Made by a program: the position numbers and the translations under genes. The notes below the pieces were generated by a model, which was not told where the DNA came from, did not search any database, and saw only the letters and a program-made list of their open reading frames with translations. Of a stretch of 64,000 nucleotides of DNA, positions 33,199 through 42,463 are shown piece after piece. Every line of letters begins with the position of its first letter. Within the stretch, counting starts at the first letter, position 1. Origin of the DNA: Hahella sp. HNIBRBA332 (GTDB lineage Bacteria > Pseudomonadota > Gammaproteobacteria > Pseudomonadales > Oleiphilaceae); NCBI RefSeq assembly GCF_030719035.1, contig NZ_CP132203.1, positions 5,040,501 through 5,104,500 on the forward strand. Direction: 5' to 3'.

Positions 33199-34302
33199 TT
33201 AGGATCTGGCGTTGATATAAGCTTTTTCTGAGATCTCATGATATTTCCACACATTGCTGCGGAACTTCTCGTAAGACTCATACACTTTCTTCACCGCGGG
33301 GTCTTTCTCCGCAATCTCCTGAATCGTCTGACGGGAGATGTCCTGCAACTCCTTCAGCACGTCATCAGGGAAACGTCTGACATCCACGCCGTGGTTGTTG
33401 ACGAGTTCGTTCAAAGCAGCATTATTACGCGCCGTATATTCATCCAGCATGTCCTGGTTGGTCATACGCGCAGCGACCTCGACGATGGCCTGCAGATCTT
33501 TCGGTAGAGCTTCAAACGCTTTCTTATTGAACGTGAATTCCAGGGAAGTACCAGGTTCATGCCAGCCAGGGTAATAGTAATGCTTGGCGGCTTTATGCAG
33601 GCCAAACGCCAAATCATTGTATGGACCTACCCATTCGGTGGCGTCAATAGCGCCGGTCTGCAGGGCCGTGAATATTTCTCCGCCAGGCAGCTGCACAGGC
33701 GTGCCTCCCGCCCGTTGCAATACTTCTCCGCCCAACCCAGGGATACGCATCTTGAGGCCTTTCAGGTCATCCAGAGAGTTGATCTCTTTGTTGAACCAGC
33801 CTCCCATCTGCACGCCGGTGTTGCCGCCAAGCATAGGAATGACGCCGAAAGGTTCATACAGTTCACGCCATAATTCCAGACCCCCGCCGTAGCTGATCCA
33901 GGAGTTGATTTCCTGAGCGTTCAAGCCGAAGGGAACGGTGGAGAAAAACTGTGCGGCGGGAATTTTGCCTTTCCAGTAGTAAGCTGCTGCGTGGCCTGCT
34001 TCCGCAGTGCCCTGGGAGACGGCGTCAAACACTTCCAGCGCGGGAACCAGTTCTCCGGCGCCGAAGACTTTGATCTTCAGACGACCGTCGCTCATACGTT
34101 CGACTTCTTTGGCGAAGCGCTCTGGAGCCTCGCCCAGTCCTGGGAAGTTTTTAGGCCAGGAAGTCACCAGCTTCCACTGGATGGTTTGCTTGGGCGCCTG
34201 CTGGGCAACCGGGGCCGCCGCTTCTTTCTCGGCGGAGCATCCGCCCAACAGCATTCCCAACATGCCTGCGCCCATCAGGGAAAACAGATAGCGTCTTTTC
34301 AT
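33199..34302 (-). CDS. TRAP transporter substrate-binding protein (DctP/TakP-like lipoprotein)
   Basis: A 367-residue protein with a lipoprotein signal ending LLGGC|S at about residue 22. The DctP pattern 'WKLVTSWPKNFPGLGEAPERFAKEVERMSDGRLKIKVF' and 'LKGLKMRIPGLGGEVLQRAGGTPVQLPGGEIFTALQTGAIDATEWVGP' (cited in part) matches the alpha-keto-acid-type TRAP binders such as TakP, including the Arg and Trp of the substrate pocket. It likely feeds the DctQM permease encoded convergently at 30715-32635, an unusual split arrangement. Confidence 0.9.
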   Translation of the reverse strand: MKRRYLFSLMGAGMLGMLLGGCSAEKEAAAPVAQQAPKQTIQWKLVTSWPKNFPGLGEAPERFAKEVERMSDGRLKIKVFGAGELVPALEVFDAVSQGTAEAGHAAAYYWKGKIPAAQFFSTVPFGLNAQEINSWISYGGGLELWRELYEPFGVIPMLGGNTGVQMGGWFNKEINSLDDLKGLKMRIPGLGGEVLQRAGGTPVQLPGGEIFTALQTGAIDATEWVGPYNDLAFGLHKAAKHYYYPGWHEPGTSLEFTFNKKAFEALPKDLQAIVEVAARMTNQDMLDEYTARNNAALNELVNNHGVDVRRFPDDVLKELQDISRQTIQEIAEKDPAVKKVYESYEKFRSNVWKYHEISEKAYINARS

Positions 34303-34431
34303 TCGATTGCGTCTCCTTTGTCTTTATTCTTATGTGATCTCGGCGCCTTGCGCAGCCAAGCATCCAGCGCCAGTCGCCAAGCCATCCAAATGGGCGGGTA
34401 AAGCCTGCTTAGATGAGCCGGCGAGAAGGCT

Positions 34432-34482
34432 GCGCTCCGCAGTATAACTCTATTGTCCGGCAAAAGGACACTGGCGGAGCGC
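34432..34482. other. Nested stem-loop between uvrD and the TRAP binding-protein gene
   Basis: GCGCTCCGC (34432-34440) pairs with GCGGAGCGC (34474-34482), and inside it TGTCC (34454-34458) pairs with GGACA (34466-34470). It lies downstream of the uvrD stop (34520) and 130 bp before the next minus-strand gene. It has no U-tract. It could be a 3' structure of uvrD mRNA or part of the next gene's leader. Confidence 0.4.
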
Positions 34483-34519
34483 GCACAAAATCTAACGGGT
34501 CACTTAACAGCCATACAGT

Positions 34520-36685
34520 TCAAATCACTTCCAGTCTGGCGTATGAAAGCACCAACCATTTACTGCCCTGATCATCAAAGTTCACCTGAATACGAGAATG
34601 CGGCCCACTGCCTTCATAGTTCAGCACGACGCCTTCGCCAAACTTCTCATGTCGCACCCGCTGTCCAAGTGAAATACCCGACTGCTGCGCGGATTCGCCA
34701 ATAGCCCCATGCGCCGGCCCACGATCCCAAAACATAGGCTTGCTTACGACAGAGCGCAAACGCACTTCACGCAATAGCTCATTGGGAATTTCGCGGACAA
34801 AGCGAGAAATGGAGTGGTATTTATCCTGACCGTATAAGCGGCGACTTTCCGCAAAAGTAAGCACCAATTTTTCCATCGCGCGAGTGATGCCGACATAGCA
34901 CAGACGGCGCTCTTCCTCCAAGCGACCCGCCTCTTCCAGCGCCATCGAGTGAGGGAACAACTCTTCCTCCATACCTGTCAGAAAGACCAGGGGAAATTCC
35001 AAACCTTTGGCGGAATGCAGCGTCATAAGTTGCACAGCATCCTGATCCGCATCCGCCTGACGCTCGCCCGCATCCAGCGCCGCCTGGGTCAGAAACTCCG
35101 CCAACGGCGATTCATTGTCGAGCGTTTCATACTCAGCAACCGCATTCACCAACTCTAGCAGGTTTTCCTTACGCGCTTCCGCCTTATCTCCCTTTTCATT
35201 GGCGTGATGCTCCAATAGGCCGCTGACATCCAACATATGCTTGGTCAGATCCTGCAAGCTGTTCTCTTTCGCATACTCACGCAGGGTTTCGACTATTTCA
35301 ATAAATTGCTTCAGACCAGCCCCCGCCTTGCCTTTAAGCAAGCCTGCGCCAACCGCCGCCACCGTAGTCCGCCATAACGATTCTCTGCGCTCGCGAGCGG
35401 CGTCGCGCAATGTCTCCAACGACTTGGCGCCAACGCCGCGAGGGGGGATATTGACCACCCGCTCAAAGGCGGCGTCATCATGAGCGAAGTGAGCCAGACG
35501 CAAATACGCCACAGCGTTTTTAACTTCCAAACGATCATAGAAGCGCAAACCGCCATATATCCGATAAGGCACGCCGCGGCGAATCAGCGCTTCTTCCAAT
35601 ACCCGCGATTGCACGTTGGAGCGATACAACAGCGCCACTTCCGAACGGGAGCGCCCCTGATTCACCCAGGACTGCACCGACTCGACGATATAATTGGCTT
35701 CATCCTGCTCGTTAAAAGCGGCGTAAACATCAATCGCCTCACCGTCTCCTTGATCCGTCCAGAGCTGTTTGCCAAGGCGGCTCGGATTATGGGCAATGAC
35801 GTGGTTAGCGGCCCGCAGAATAGTCTGCGTGGAACGGTAGTTCTGCTCCAGACGCACCAACGCAGCTTCGCTGAAGTCATTCTGAAAACGCTGTATGTTC
35901 TCAATCTTGGCCCCGCGCCAGCCGTAGATGGACTGGTCGTCGTCTCCGACCACGGTCATGGGGACGCGATCCCCCGCCAACACGCGCAGCCAGGCATACT
36001 GAATAGTGTTGGTGTCCTGAAACTCATCCACCAGAATATGTTGAAAGCGTTGCTGATAATGTTGCAGCAAATCCGGCTTCTGCAGCCAGAGTTCATGAGA
36101 GCGCAGCAGTAACTCGCCAAAGTCCACCAGCCCACTCTGCCGACAGTATTCGTCGTAACGCTGGTATATCTTGTTCATGGTCTGCCGCCAGGCGTCGCTA
36201 CCAGGCTCAATATGTTCCGGTCGCAGCCCTTCGTCTTTCTGGCTGTTGATAAAATACTGCGCCTGGCGCGCAGGCCACTTGGACTCATCCAGTCCCAGCT
36301 CCCGAATCACCCGCTTCAGCATGCGCTGCTGATCATCGGAGTCGATGACCTGGAAGTTTTCCGGCAGGCCGGCTTCCCGCCAGTGCGCGCGCAACAGTCG
36401 ATGCGCCAGGCTGTGAAAAGTGCCAAGCCACATGCCGCGCGTAGGAATATGCAACAGCGACTCCACCCGCTCGCGCATTTCCCGCGCCGCCTTATTGGTG
36501 AACGTCACCGCCATTATTGCGTGAGCGCCAATGCGCTCAACTTGAATCAACCATGCCATGCGGTGCACAAGAACGCGGGTTTTGCCGCTGCCGGCGCCAG
36601 CCAGAACCAGCAGGTTGCCGGCGCTGGCGGTAACCGCCTCACGTTGAGCATCGTTAAGCGGGTCCAATACCGCCGTTACGTCCAT
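34520..36685 (-). CDS. uvrD: DNA helicase II (UvrD/PcrA)
   Basis: A 721-residue superfamily 1A helicase. Motifs in order: GAGSGKTRVLVHR (Walker A, about 29-41), VDEFQDTN (motif II), VVGDDDQSIYGWRGA (motif III), LEQNYRST (motif IV), LMTLHSAKGLEFPLVFLTGMEE (motif V) and ERRLCYVGITRA (motif VI). A C-terminal Tudor-like RNA polymerase-binding tail ('LGQRVRHEKFGEGVVLNYEG') is present. It unwinds DNA in mismatch and nucleotide excision repair. Length equals the E. coli protein (720). It stands alone. Confidence 0.96.
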   Translation of the reverse strand: MDVTAVLDPLNDAQREAVTASAGNLLVLAGAGSGKTRVLVHRMAWLIQVERIGAHAIMAVTFTNKAAREMRERVESLLHIPTRGMWLGTFHSLAHRLLRAHWREAGLPENFQVIDSDDQQRMLKRVIRELGLDESKWPARQAQYFINSQKDEGLRPEHIEPGSDAWRQTMNKIYQRYDEYCRQSGLVDFGELLLRSHELWLQKPDLLQHYQQRFQHILVDEFQDTNTIQYAWLRVLAGDRVPMTVVGDDDQSIYGWRGAKIENIQRFQNDFSEAALVRLEQNYRSTQTILRAANHVIAHNPSRLGKQLWTDQGDGEAIDVYAAFNEQDEANYIVESVQSWVNQGRSRSEVALLYRSNVQSRVLEEALIRRGVPYRIYGGLRFYDRLEVKNAVAYLRLAHFAHDDAAFERVVNIPPRGVGAKSLETLRDAARERRESLWRTTVAAVGAGLLKGKAGAGLKQFIEIVETLREYAKENSLQDLTKHMLDVSGLLEHHANEKGDKAEARKENLLELVNAVAEYETLDNESPLAEFLTQAALDAGERQADADQDAVQLMTLHSAKGLEFPLVFLTGMEEELFPHSMALEEAGRLEEERRLCYVGITRAMEKLVLTFAESRRLYGQDKYHSISRFVREIPNELLREVRLRSVVSKPMFWDRGPAHGAIGESAQQSGISLGQRVRHEKFGEGVVLNYEGSGPHSRIQVNFDDQGSKWLVLSYARLEVI

Positions 36686-37046
36686 TGCTGAGACTTACCT
36701 CTCTTTGTTTGAAGGGCTTTGTTGTTAACGGCTTTCCGCGAATGACATGTCAGGGAATTTAACCGCAGACCAATCTCCGATTTTATTCGAAGTGCTTGTG
36801 CGCAAGTTCACTATCGGGTTAAATGGGACAACGAACAAAAAATAACAAAATGTTACATACAATAAGCACACTGAACCGCCAACCGGAGTCGCCGCCTTGC
36901 ACATTTGCGGCGATTAATACTGGATAATTTTACAGCCTATTACAACATTGCATCGCTGCTTTTCAGGTTCGCCGACCGTCAAAAAGCAGATATGACGGGT
37001 TTGTTTGTGCGGCGGGATTCCAGTGAAATCGGACAATTATACTAAC
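36686..37046. other. Intergenic region upstream of the GGDEF/EAL gene
   Basis: A 361-bp gap between the divergent genes uvrD and the GGDEF/EAL gene. It is A/T-rich around 36820-36860, which may hold promoters. I see no clear promoter pair, terminator or small gene in it. Confidence 0.4.
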
Positions 37047-40007
37047 ATGCACCCCGGGACAAACGATATTCAAGCAAGCAGTTTAAAGCTGATGTCGACC
37101 ATGGCGCGCCCCAAACCTCTTATGGTGCGTCGGGAGCAACTCATAAAGCTGGGGCGACGCAGTCGTCACGCCGCCGCATTGCTTTTTTTAATCACAATGG
37201 GGTTCGTCGCCACCGCCTTTCCTCACCACGCTATAGCGCCACTGATCGGTCTCGCTGCGCTGGGTGCTATCTGTTCACTTCTGCTCGCCGCCTTCGGCTC
37301 ACAGGCTCAGGCGCAATTGCAGGATGAGAGCGTCAACCTACCCCGCAACGTCGCCAACCTTAGCAGGCTTTATGTATTGCTCAGCAGCGCAATCGCCACT
37401 GTGTTGGGGCCGATAACCGCTTACGTCATCCTGGATCTCCCTGCATCATGGCTGGACAGCCTCACTATCGCACAATTCTTAGGCGCAGGCCTTCTGTCCT
37501 TTTTTCTTGGCGTCTGGCGCACCCCATTTATTATTCTTAGCGCGATGCCTCTTCTGTGGCTTGCGGTGCTGTTACAGGGCAGATCGCCCCTCCCTCCAGA
37601 GTTACTGACCAACGCCGCCATTCTCAGCGTCTTCCTGTATCCGCTCGCCGCGCTATGGTACCTCGCGTCCAGTCGCTACCTTAACCAGAATCTGCAGATG
37701 CAAGGTTTGATCGACTATCTGGATAACGCCCGCTCCGCCTCAGAGCAGCTTAATCAACAGCTCGCCTATGAAATAACCCGCCGCGAAGCAATCGAACATG
37801 AACTGCGGGAAACGCAAAAGGAGCTTGAAGACGCAATCTGCGAGCGCACCCACGAATTGTCCGAAGCCAACCGTATTCTGAGTCAACAAATCAAGCTGCG
37901 GAAAAATATCAGCGATGCGCTGATGAAAAGCCAGACCCGTTTATCGCAAGCCATTGAAGCCACCGGGTTGGCCTTGTGGGATTGGGATATACCAAGAAAC
38001 TCCCTTTATCAGTCTTTCTTTCACGACGCCTTTGGTCCTCGCGAAATGTCGGCGACCGCCTTCGTCGAGCGTATGCATGGACTGATACATCCTGACGACC
38101 GTCCACGCATCAGAAAGGAAATGATGCTGTGCCTGAAAGGCTTGAGTAACACTTATCGGGTGCAGTACCGCGTCACCACCGCCAAAGACGCCTGGATATG
38201 GGTTGAGGATTGCGGCAAACCGGTAAGCTTCGACAAGCTTGGCCGCATTACTCGCATGATCGGGTCGCGCCGCGACATCAGCAAAGAGAAAAGTCGCGAT
38301 GAACAGCTGCTTCTGGCCAAGTCTGTCTTTGATCATACGCCTCAGGGCGTCTTCGCGCTGGATACCGAGTTCCGTTTTCTCACCGTCAACAACGCGTTCA
38401 GCCAGATTACGGGTTACGAAACTGAAGAAGTGATCGGTAGCAGTCTTGAGGATTTCAGCAAGGCTCCCAACAAGCGACAGGTTTTCAGTCGTATTCGCGA
38501 CGAGCTGTCATTGCGGGGCCGTTGGCAAGGCGAGTTATATGAAAAGCGCAAGTCCGGCGATTTCTATTGTCAGTGGCTGCAAATTACTTCGGTTATTAAT
38601 ACAGAAGGCGCCACTACGCACTACGCCGGCCTCTTTTCTGACCTGACTGAGCGCAAGCAGGCGGACGAAAAGCTTCACTATCTGCTCAACTACGACGAAC
38701 TGACCGGGCTGGCGAATCGCATGCTGTTCCGCGAGCGTCTGGATAAAATTCTCCGCAAAGTAAGGGAGCAAGGACTCAGCATTAATATGCTGCTCCTGAA
38801 TGTCGACCGTTTTCGACAGGTAAACGAAAGCCTGGGGCAGGACCGAGGGGATGAGCTGTTAAAGCAGGTTGCTACGCGCATCTCACAAACCGCATCCCAC
38901 GCACATACCTTGGCGCGCCTTGGTAGCGATGAATTTGCAATTCTCACCCCCGCGAAAAGCCGCTCCCAAGTGAGCCGCTTCTGCGAGCAACTACTGGATG
39001 AACTGAAAGCGCCATTCAATATCGATGGCCACGAGTTTTATGTTTCAACTTCAATAGGCGTCACTCAGGCCCCTGACAACGGCTGGGAAATCCAAACCCT
39101 GATGCAGCAAGCCAATATGGCGGTGCGACAGGCGAAATACCTCGGCGGCAACACCTATGAGTTTTACAGTCGCATGTTGCGCAGCATGTCGCGTATGCGT
39201 CTGGAGGTGGAAACCGAGTTGCGCCGGGCGATACAGAATCAGCAGATGGAAGTCTTCTTCCAGCCCAAGCTATCGCTGGATAGCGGCCGCATTACCGGAG
39301 TTGAGGCGCTGGCGCGCTGGCGGCACCCGCAGAGGGGTCTGATCGGCCCCAGTGACTTTGTGCCCATGGCGGAGGAAAGCGGCTTAATCACCGAGCTGGG
39401 AGAACAGATGCTCGGCGCAGCCTGCGCTCAAGCCGCCGCCTGGAGCCGGGAAGGGCTGGATAATATCCAGGTATCCGTCAACCTTTCCGCTCATCAGTTA
39501 CGTCAAAGCAATTTGCCGCAGATGGTGCGTAAAGTCCTGCAGGACACAGAGCTTCCCCCTCACCTGCTGGACCTGGAGCTGACGGAAAGCACGCTAATGG
39601 AAAACATGAGCCGCACCCAGTTTATGCTCTCCCGTCTGAGAGAGATGGGCGTACGCATAACCGTGGACGACTTCGGCACAGGATACTCCTCTCTCTCCTA
39701 CCTCAAACGCTTTCCGCTAAACGCCCTGAAAATAGACCGGATGTTCATCAAAGACGCACATCACAACGCCGATGATGCCGCTATCACCCGCGCCGTCATA
39801 ATGCTGGGTAAGAGCCTTAACCTGGAAGTCATCGCCGAAGGAGTAGAACACGAAGGACATTTGGAATTCCTGCGGGAAAGCGGCTGCCACACCGTGCAGG
39901 GATACCTCATCGCCGAGCCGCTGGGGGCAGAACAGATGGCGAACCTGTTGCGAAAGCAACGCATCGGTTCTGCAGCCCTGCAAAACCCATCACCGGTTAT
40001 TCAATAA
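37047..40007 (+). CDS. Membrane PAS-GGDEF-EAL protein, probable c-di-GMP phosphodiesterase
   Basis: About 986 residues. The N-terminus has about six hydrophobic segments (around 45-210), followed by a coiled coil (about 225-285), two PAS domains (about 295-420 and 425-545), a GGDEF domain (about 550-715) and an EAL domain (725-975). The GGDEF signature is GSDEF (626-630), a degenerate version. The EAL domain keeps EALARW (753-758), VNLSA, ELTES, VDDFGTGYSS, LKIDR, AEGVE and VQGYL, so phosphodiesterase activity is likely and cyclase activity doubtful. The start is uncertain: GTG 37023 or TTG 37005 are possible upstream starts. Confidence 0.88.
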   Translation: MHPGTNDIQASSLKLMSTMARPKPLMVRREQLIKLGRRSRHAAALLFLITMGFVATAFPHHAIAPLIGLAALGAICSLLLAAFGSQAQAQLQDESVNLPRNVANLSRLYVLLSSAIATVLGPITAYVILDLPASWLDSLTIAQFLGAGLLSFFLGVWRTPFIILSAMPLLWLAVLLQGRSPLPPELLTNAAILSVFLYPLAALWYLASSRYLNQNLQMQGLIDYLDNARSASEQLNQQLAYEITRREAIEHELRETQKELEDAICERTHELSEANRILSQQIKLRKNISDALMKSQTRLSQAIEATGLALWDWDIPRNSLYQSFFHDAFGPREMSATAFVERMHGLIHPDDRPRIRKEMMLCLKGLSNTYRVQYRVTTAKDAWIWVEDCGKPVSFDKLGRITRMIGSRRDISKEKSRDEQLLLAKSVFDHTPQGVFALDTEFRFLTVNNAFSQITGYETEEVIGSSLEDFSKAPNKRQVFSRIRDELSLRGRWQGELYEKRKSGDFYCQWLQITSVINTEGATTHYAGLFSDLTERKQADEKLHYLLNYDELTGLANRMLFRERLDKILRKVREQGLSINMLLLNVDRFRQVNESLGQDRGDELLKQVATRISQTASHAHTLARLGSDEFAILTPAKSRSQVSRFCEQLLDELKAPFNIDGHEFYVSTSIGVTQAPDNGWEIQTLMQQANMAVRQAKYLGGNTYEFYSRMLRSMSRMRLEVETELRRAIQNQQMEVFFQPKLSLDSGRITGVEALARWRHPQRGLIGPSDFVPMAEESGLITELGEQMLGAACAQAAAWSREGLDNIQVSVNLSAHQLRQSNLPQMVRKVLQDTELPPHLLDLELTESTLMENMSRTQFMLSRLREMGVRITVDDFGTGYSSLSYLKRFPLNALKIDRMFIKDAHHNADDAAITRAVIMLGKSLNLEVIAEGVEHEGHLEFLRESGCHTVQGYLIAEPLGAEQMANLLRKQRIGSAALQNPSPVIQ

Positions 40008-40153
40008 CGTCAGCGACTTTAGTCAGTGTAATCCTGCTTCGCTTTTGTCTATTCTTAAAACACGTTTTTCAATCTCGCCCCAAAGGCGAAATCACGGGCT
40101 TACCCTGCCTACTGATTCCGCTATCGGGCTCATAAACACACCAAGGTAGTTGG

Positions 40154-41011
40154 ATGGGACGCCCCCACGATATATTGAATTGGCTTCGACAAAACCGGGA
40201 CAGGCTACGCAAAAGCGAACAGAAAGTGGCGGAGTGTGTGCTGCGTAACCCCAACGATGTTATTCACATGCGTATCGTTGATCTGGCGACTGAGGCTGGC
40301 GTCAGCGAACCGACCATTGTGCGCTTCTGTCGCACCATCAGTTTTGACAGCTTTCAAAGCTTTAAAGTGAGCCTGGCCCAACAGCTTGCAAGCATCCAAA
40401 AGCAAACGCCATTCCCAATAAACTCCGGAGATAGCCTGCAGCAGGTAGGCGCCAAGATATTCAGCGACGTGCAGTCGTCATTGCAGCAGGTCTTCAACCA
40501 ACTCGCCTGGGAGCGAATTGAGCAGGTATGCGCCTGGATTTCCGAATCCTCCCGCTTATATTTTTTTGGCTATGGCGCATCCGCGGCCGTGGCGGCGGAT
40601 GCGCAACAGAAGTTCTTTCGCTTAAAACTAGATACCCAGGCCTGCCCGGATCCAGATACGCAAATGCTGATCGCGGGTCTGGTGGAAGCGAACGATATTA
40701 TAGTCGCCATATCTCACAGCGGCCGCACCAATAACCTGATTCAATCCTGCATGCGGGCGCGGGCCTCCGGCGCCAGAGTTGTCGCTATCAGCCCGCCGCA
40801 GTCAGCATTGGCCAATATCGCCAATCTCAACATCGGCGTCTCCGTGGACGAAGACACTGACGCCTTCACGCCCTTGGCTTCTCGTTTGGCCCACCTAATG
40901 GTTTTGGACACTATCGCCACCAATCTGTTTCAAAAACTTGATGAGCGTCATGCACGAAAACTCAACCAAGCTAAAAAGAATCTCAGCTCGTTGCGACTCT
41001 CACCTAATTAA
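40154..41011 (+). CDS. hexR: RpiR-family transcriptional regulator HexR
   Basis: A 285-residue regulator. The N-terminal HTH (about 1-77) contains 'VAECVLRNPNDVIHMRIVDLATEAGVSEPTIVRFCRTI', and a C-terminal SIS sugar-phosphate domain (about 125-265) has 'FFGYGASAAVAADAQQKFFRL' and 'AISHSGRTNNLIQ'. HexR represses central glucose catabolism (Entner-Doudoroff) and is released by 2-keto-3-deoxy-6-phosphogluconate. In relatives it is beside zwf-pgl-eda; here it is not. AAGGTAG precedes the ATG. Confidence 0.88.
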   Translation: MGRPHDILNWLRQNRDRLRKSEQKVAECVLRNPNDVIHMRIVDLATEAGVSEPTIVRFCRTISFDSFQSFKVSLAQQLASIQKQTPFPINSGDSLQQVGAKIFSDVQSSLQQVFNQLAWERIEQVCAWISESSRLYFFGYGASAAVAADAQQKFFRLKLDTQACPDPDTQMLIAGLVEANDIIVAISHSGRTNNLIQSCMRARASGARVVAISPPQSALANIANLNIGVSVDEDTDAFTPLASRLAHLMVLDTIATNLFQKLDERHARKLNQAKKNLSSLRLSPN

Positions 41012-41191
41012 TTGTATTATCGGTGAAATAATATACAGCATAAGACCGACGACTCCTCAGTCGGCTGGACAAGGCATCGCACCAACGCAGGAACGGATTG
41101 GTAACACGCGTTATCAAGCAGTAAGCCGGTTGTCATTCCAGTGTAAAAAATAACAACTACAGTGAACCGTCACTAGGCTAAGGGGAAAGCC

Positions 41192-41389
41192 ATGCAAAAC
41201 ATGAATCAACCTTCCGATTCCGTCGCCAGTACAATTCTTGACGTTTTTTACGAGTCCGAAACGCAAGAGAGGAAAAGCAAAGAAAAGCAAGCCTCCAAAC
41301 GACGTCTTCAAGCCCGTCGGGCAATAGAGGACTACCTGGAAAACAAGCGGTTGCGCGAGGCTACCGAAGACTACTACTTTTCTAAATAA
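41192..41389 (+). CDS. PA3496-like small protein
   Basis: A 65-residue, highly charged protein: 'KRRLQARRAIEDYLENKRLREATEDY' in the C-terminal half looks like a long basic/acidic helix. The pattern matches the small family named after P. aeruginosa PA3496, described as a putative envelope-integrity protein. AAGGGGAAAG lies just before the ATG. The function is unknown and the family call is from memory. Immediate neighbours are hexR and a methyltransferase. Confidence 0.6.
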   Translation: MQNMNQPSDSVASTILDVFYESETQERKSKEKQASKRRLQARRAIEDYLENKRLREATEDYYFSK

Positions 41390-41554
41390 ACGCATTTCAT
41401 AGCGTTCTTCGCGTACGCTCCCACTTCCTCCCGGACGCGTACGCACGTCCTCCGCTTGACTAAGCGGACGCTGGATATTTCGTCAAAATAAACCAGACTT
41501 GTTGATGCCGGCTAACGGCTGAAACAGCCATGGGAACATCCAGGGAGCATGACG

Positions 41555-42355
41555 ATGGAAACGCTGCAATTGCGAGATATTTCAGAAACCGCACTCCTAC
41601 CTCTGTGGGCCAGGGCGATGGAAACCTTGCGCCCCGACGCCATCATTCATGACGATAAGGCGCTGGAAATGTACCAGCGCCTCAATTATGACTTCAAACG
41701 CTTCAGTAACGCGTGGTTATCGCAGTTAGCCATTGCAATCCGCACGGACCTCATCGACAAACTGGTAACGGATTTTATCAACGCTCATCCCCATGCTGTC
41801 ATCATTAATCTTGGAGCTGGTTTCGACAGTCGCTACCTGCGCGTGGACAACGGCCAGATTCAATGGTTCGATCTCGACCTGCCCAACGTCATCGCCGCTC
41901 GTCGCCTGTTTTTCAGCGACTCTGATCGCTACCACATGCTGGAGCAGTCGCTGTTCGATGTCTCCTGGCTGGAGCATGCCGCCGGAGAGTCTGACAATTG
42001 TTTGATTTTGGCTGAAGGCGTGCTTATGTACTTTACAGAACAACGCATCAAACAGTTCTTCAATGACCTTGCCGAGCACATCCCACATGCTCGTATGCTT
42101 TTGGAAATGCTGCCTCACGGAGCCCTGGGTCAAGCTCACTTACATGAGGCCATTGGTTGGATGAACGCCGCCTTTCAATGGACTCTGCACAATATCCGCC
42201 GCCTGGAAAGCTGGAACTCCCACATCAAAGTCAGACAGGAATGGTGCATTCTCGACTATCACTGGGAGCGCTGGGGGGCGTTAAGCTTGCTAGCCTGGTC
42301 TCCCTGGCATCGTTACCTGTTTGGCGAAAAGCTGGCGCTACTTGAGTTTGATTGA
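41555..42355 (+). CDS. LCM-type class I SAM methyltransferase
   Basis: A 266-residue protein of the PPM1/LCMT O-methyltransferase group (COG3315). The N-terminal 'ISETALLPLWARAMETLRPDAIIHDDKALEMYQRL' is typical, SAM motif I is VIINLGAGFDSRYLR (about 86-100), then WFDLDLPNVI, and 'LAEGVLMYF' later. Relatives methylate carboxyls in polyketide or protein substrates, but the substrate is unknown here. The ATG at 41555 is preferred over 41549, because GGGAG is 7 bases before it. Confidence 0.78.
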   Translation: METLQLRDISETALLPLWARAMETLRPDAIIHDDKALEMYQRLNYDFKRFSNAWLSQLAIAIRTDLIDKLVTDFINAHPHAVIINLGAGFDSRYLRVDNGQIQWFDLDLPNVIAARRLFFSDSDRYHMLEQSLFDVSWLEHAAGESDNCLILAEGVLMYFTEQRIKQFFNDLAEHIPHARMLLEMLPHGALGQAHLHEAIGWMNAAFQWTLHNIRRLESWNSHIKVRQEWCILDYHWERWGALSLLAWSPWHRYLFGEKLALLEFD

Positions 42356-42463
42356 GCATCCGCTCGATATGCTCAGCCAGCGTCTATACTAAAAACAATC
42401 GCCTCCACATCGCGGCGCAGTCGCACAAGGGGATGTCCGTATTCAACAGGAGCCCGATATGTC

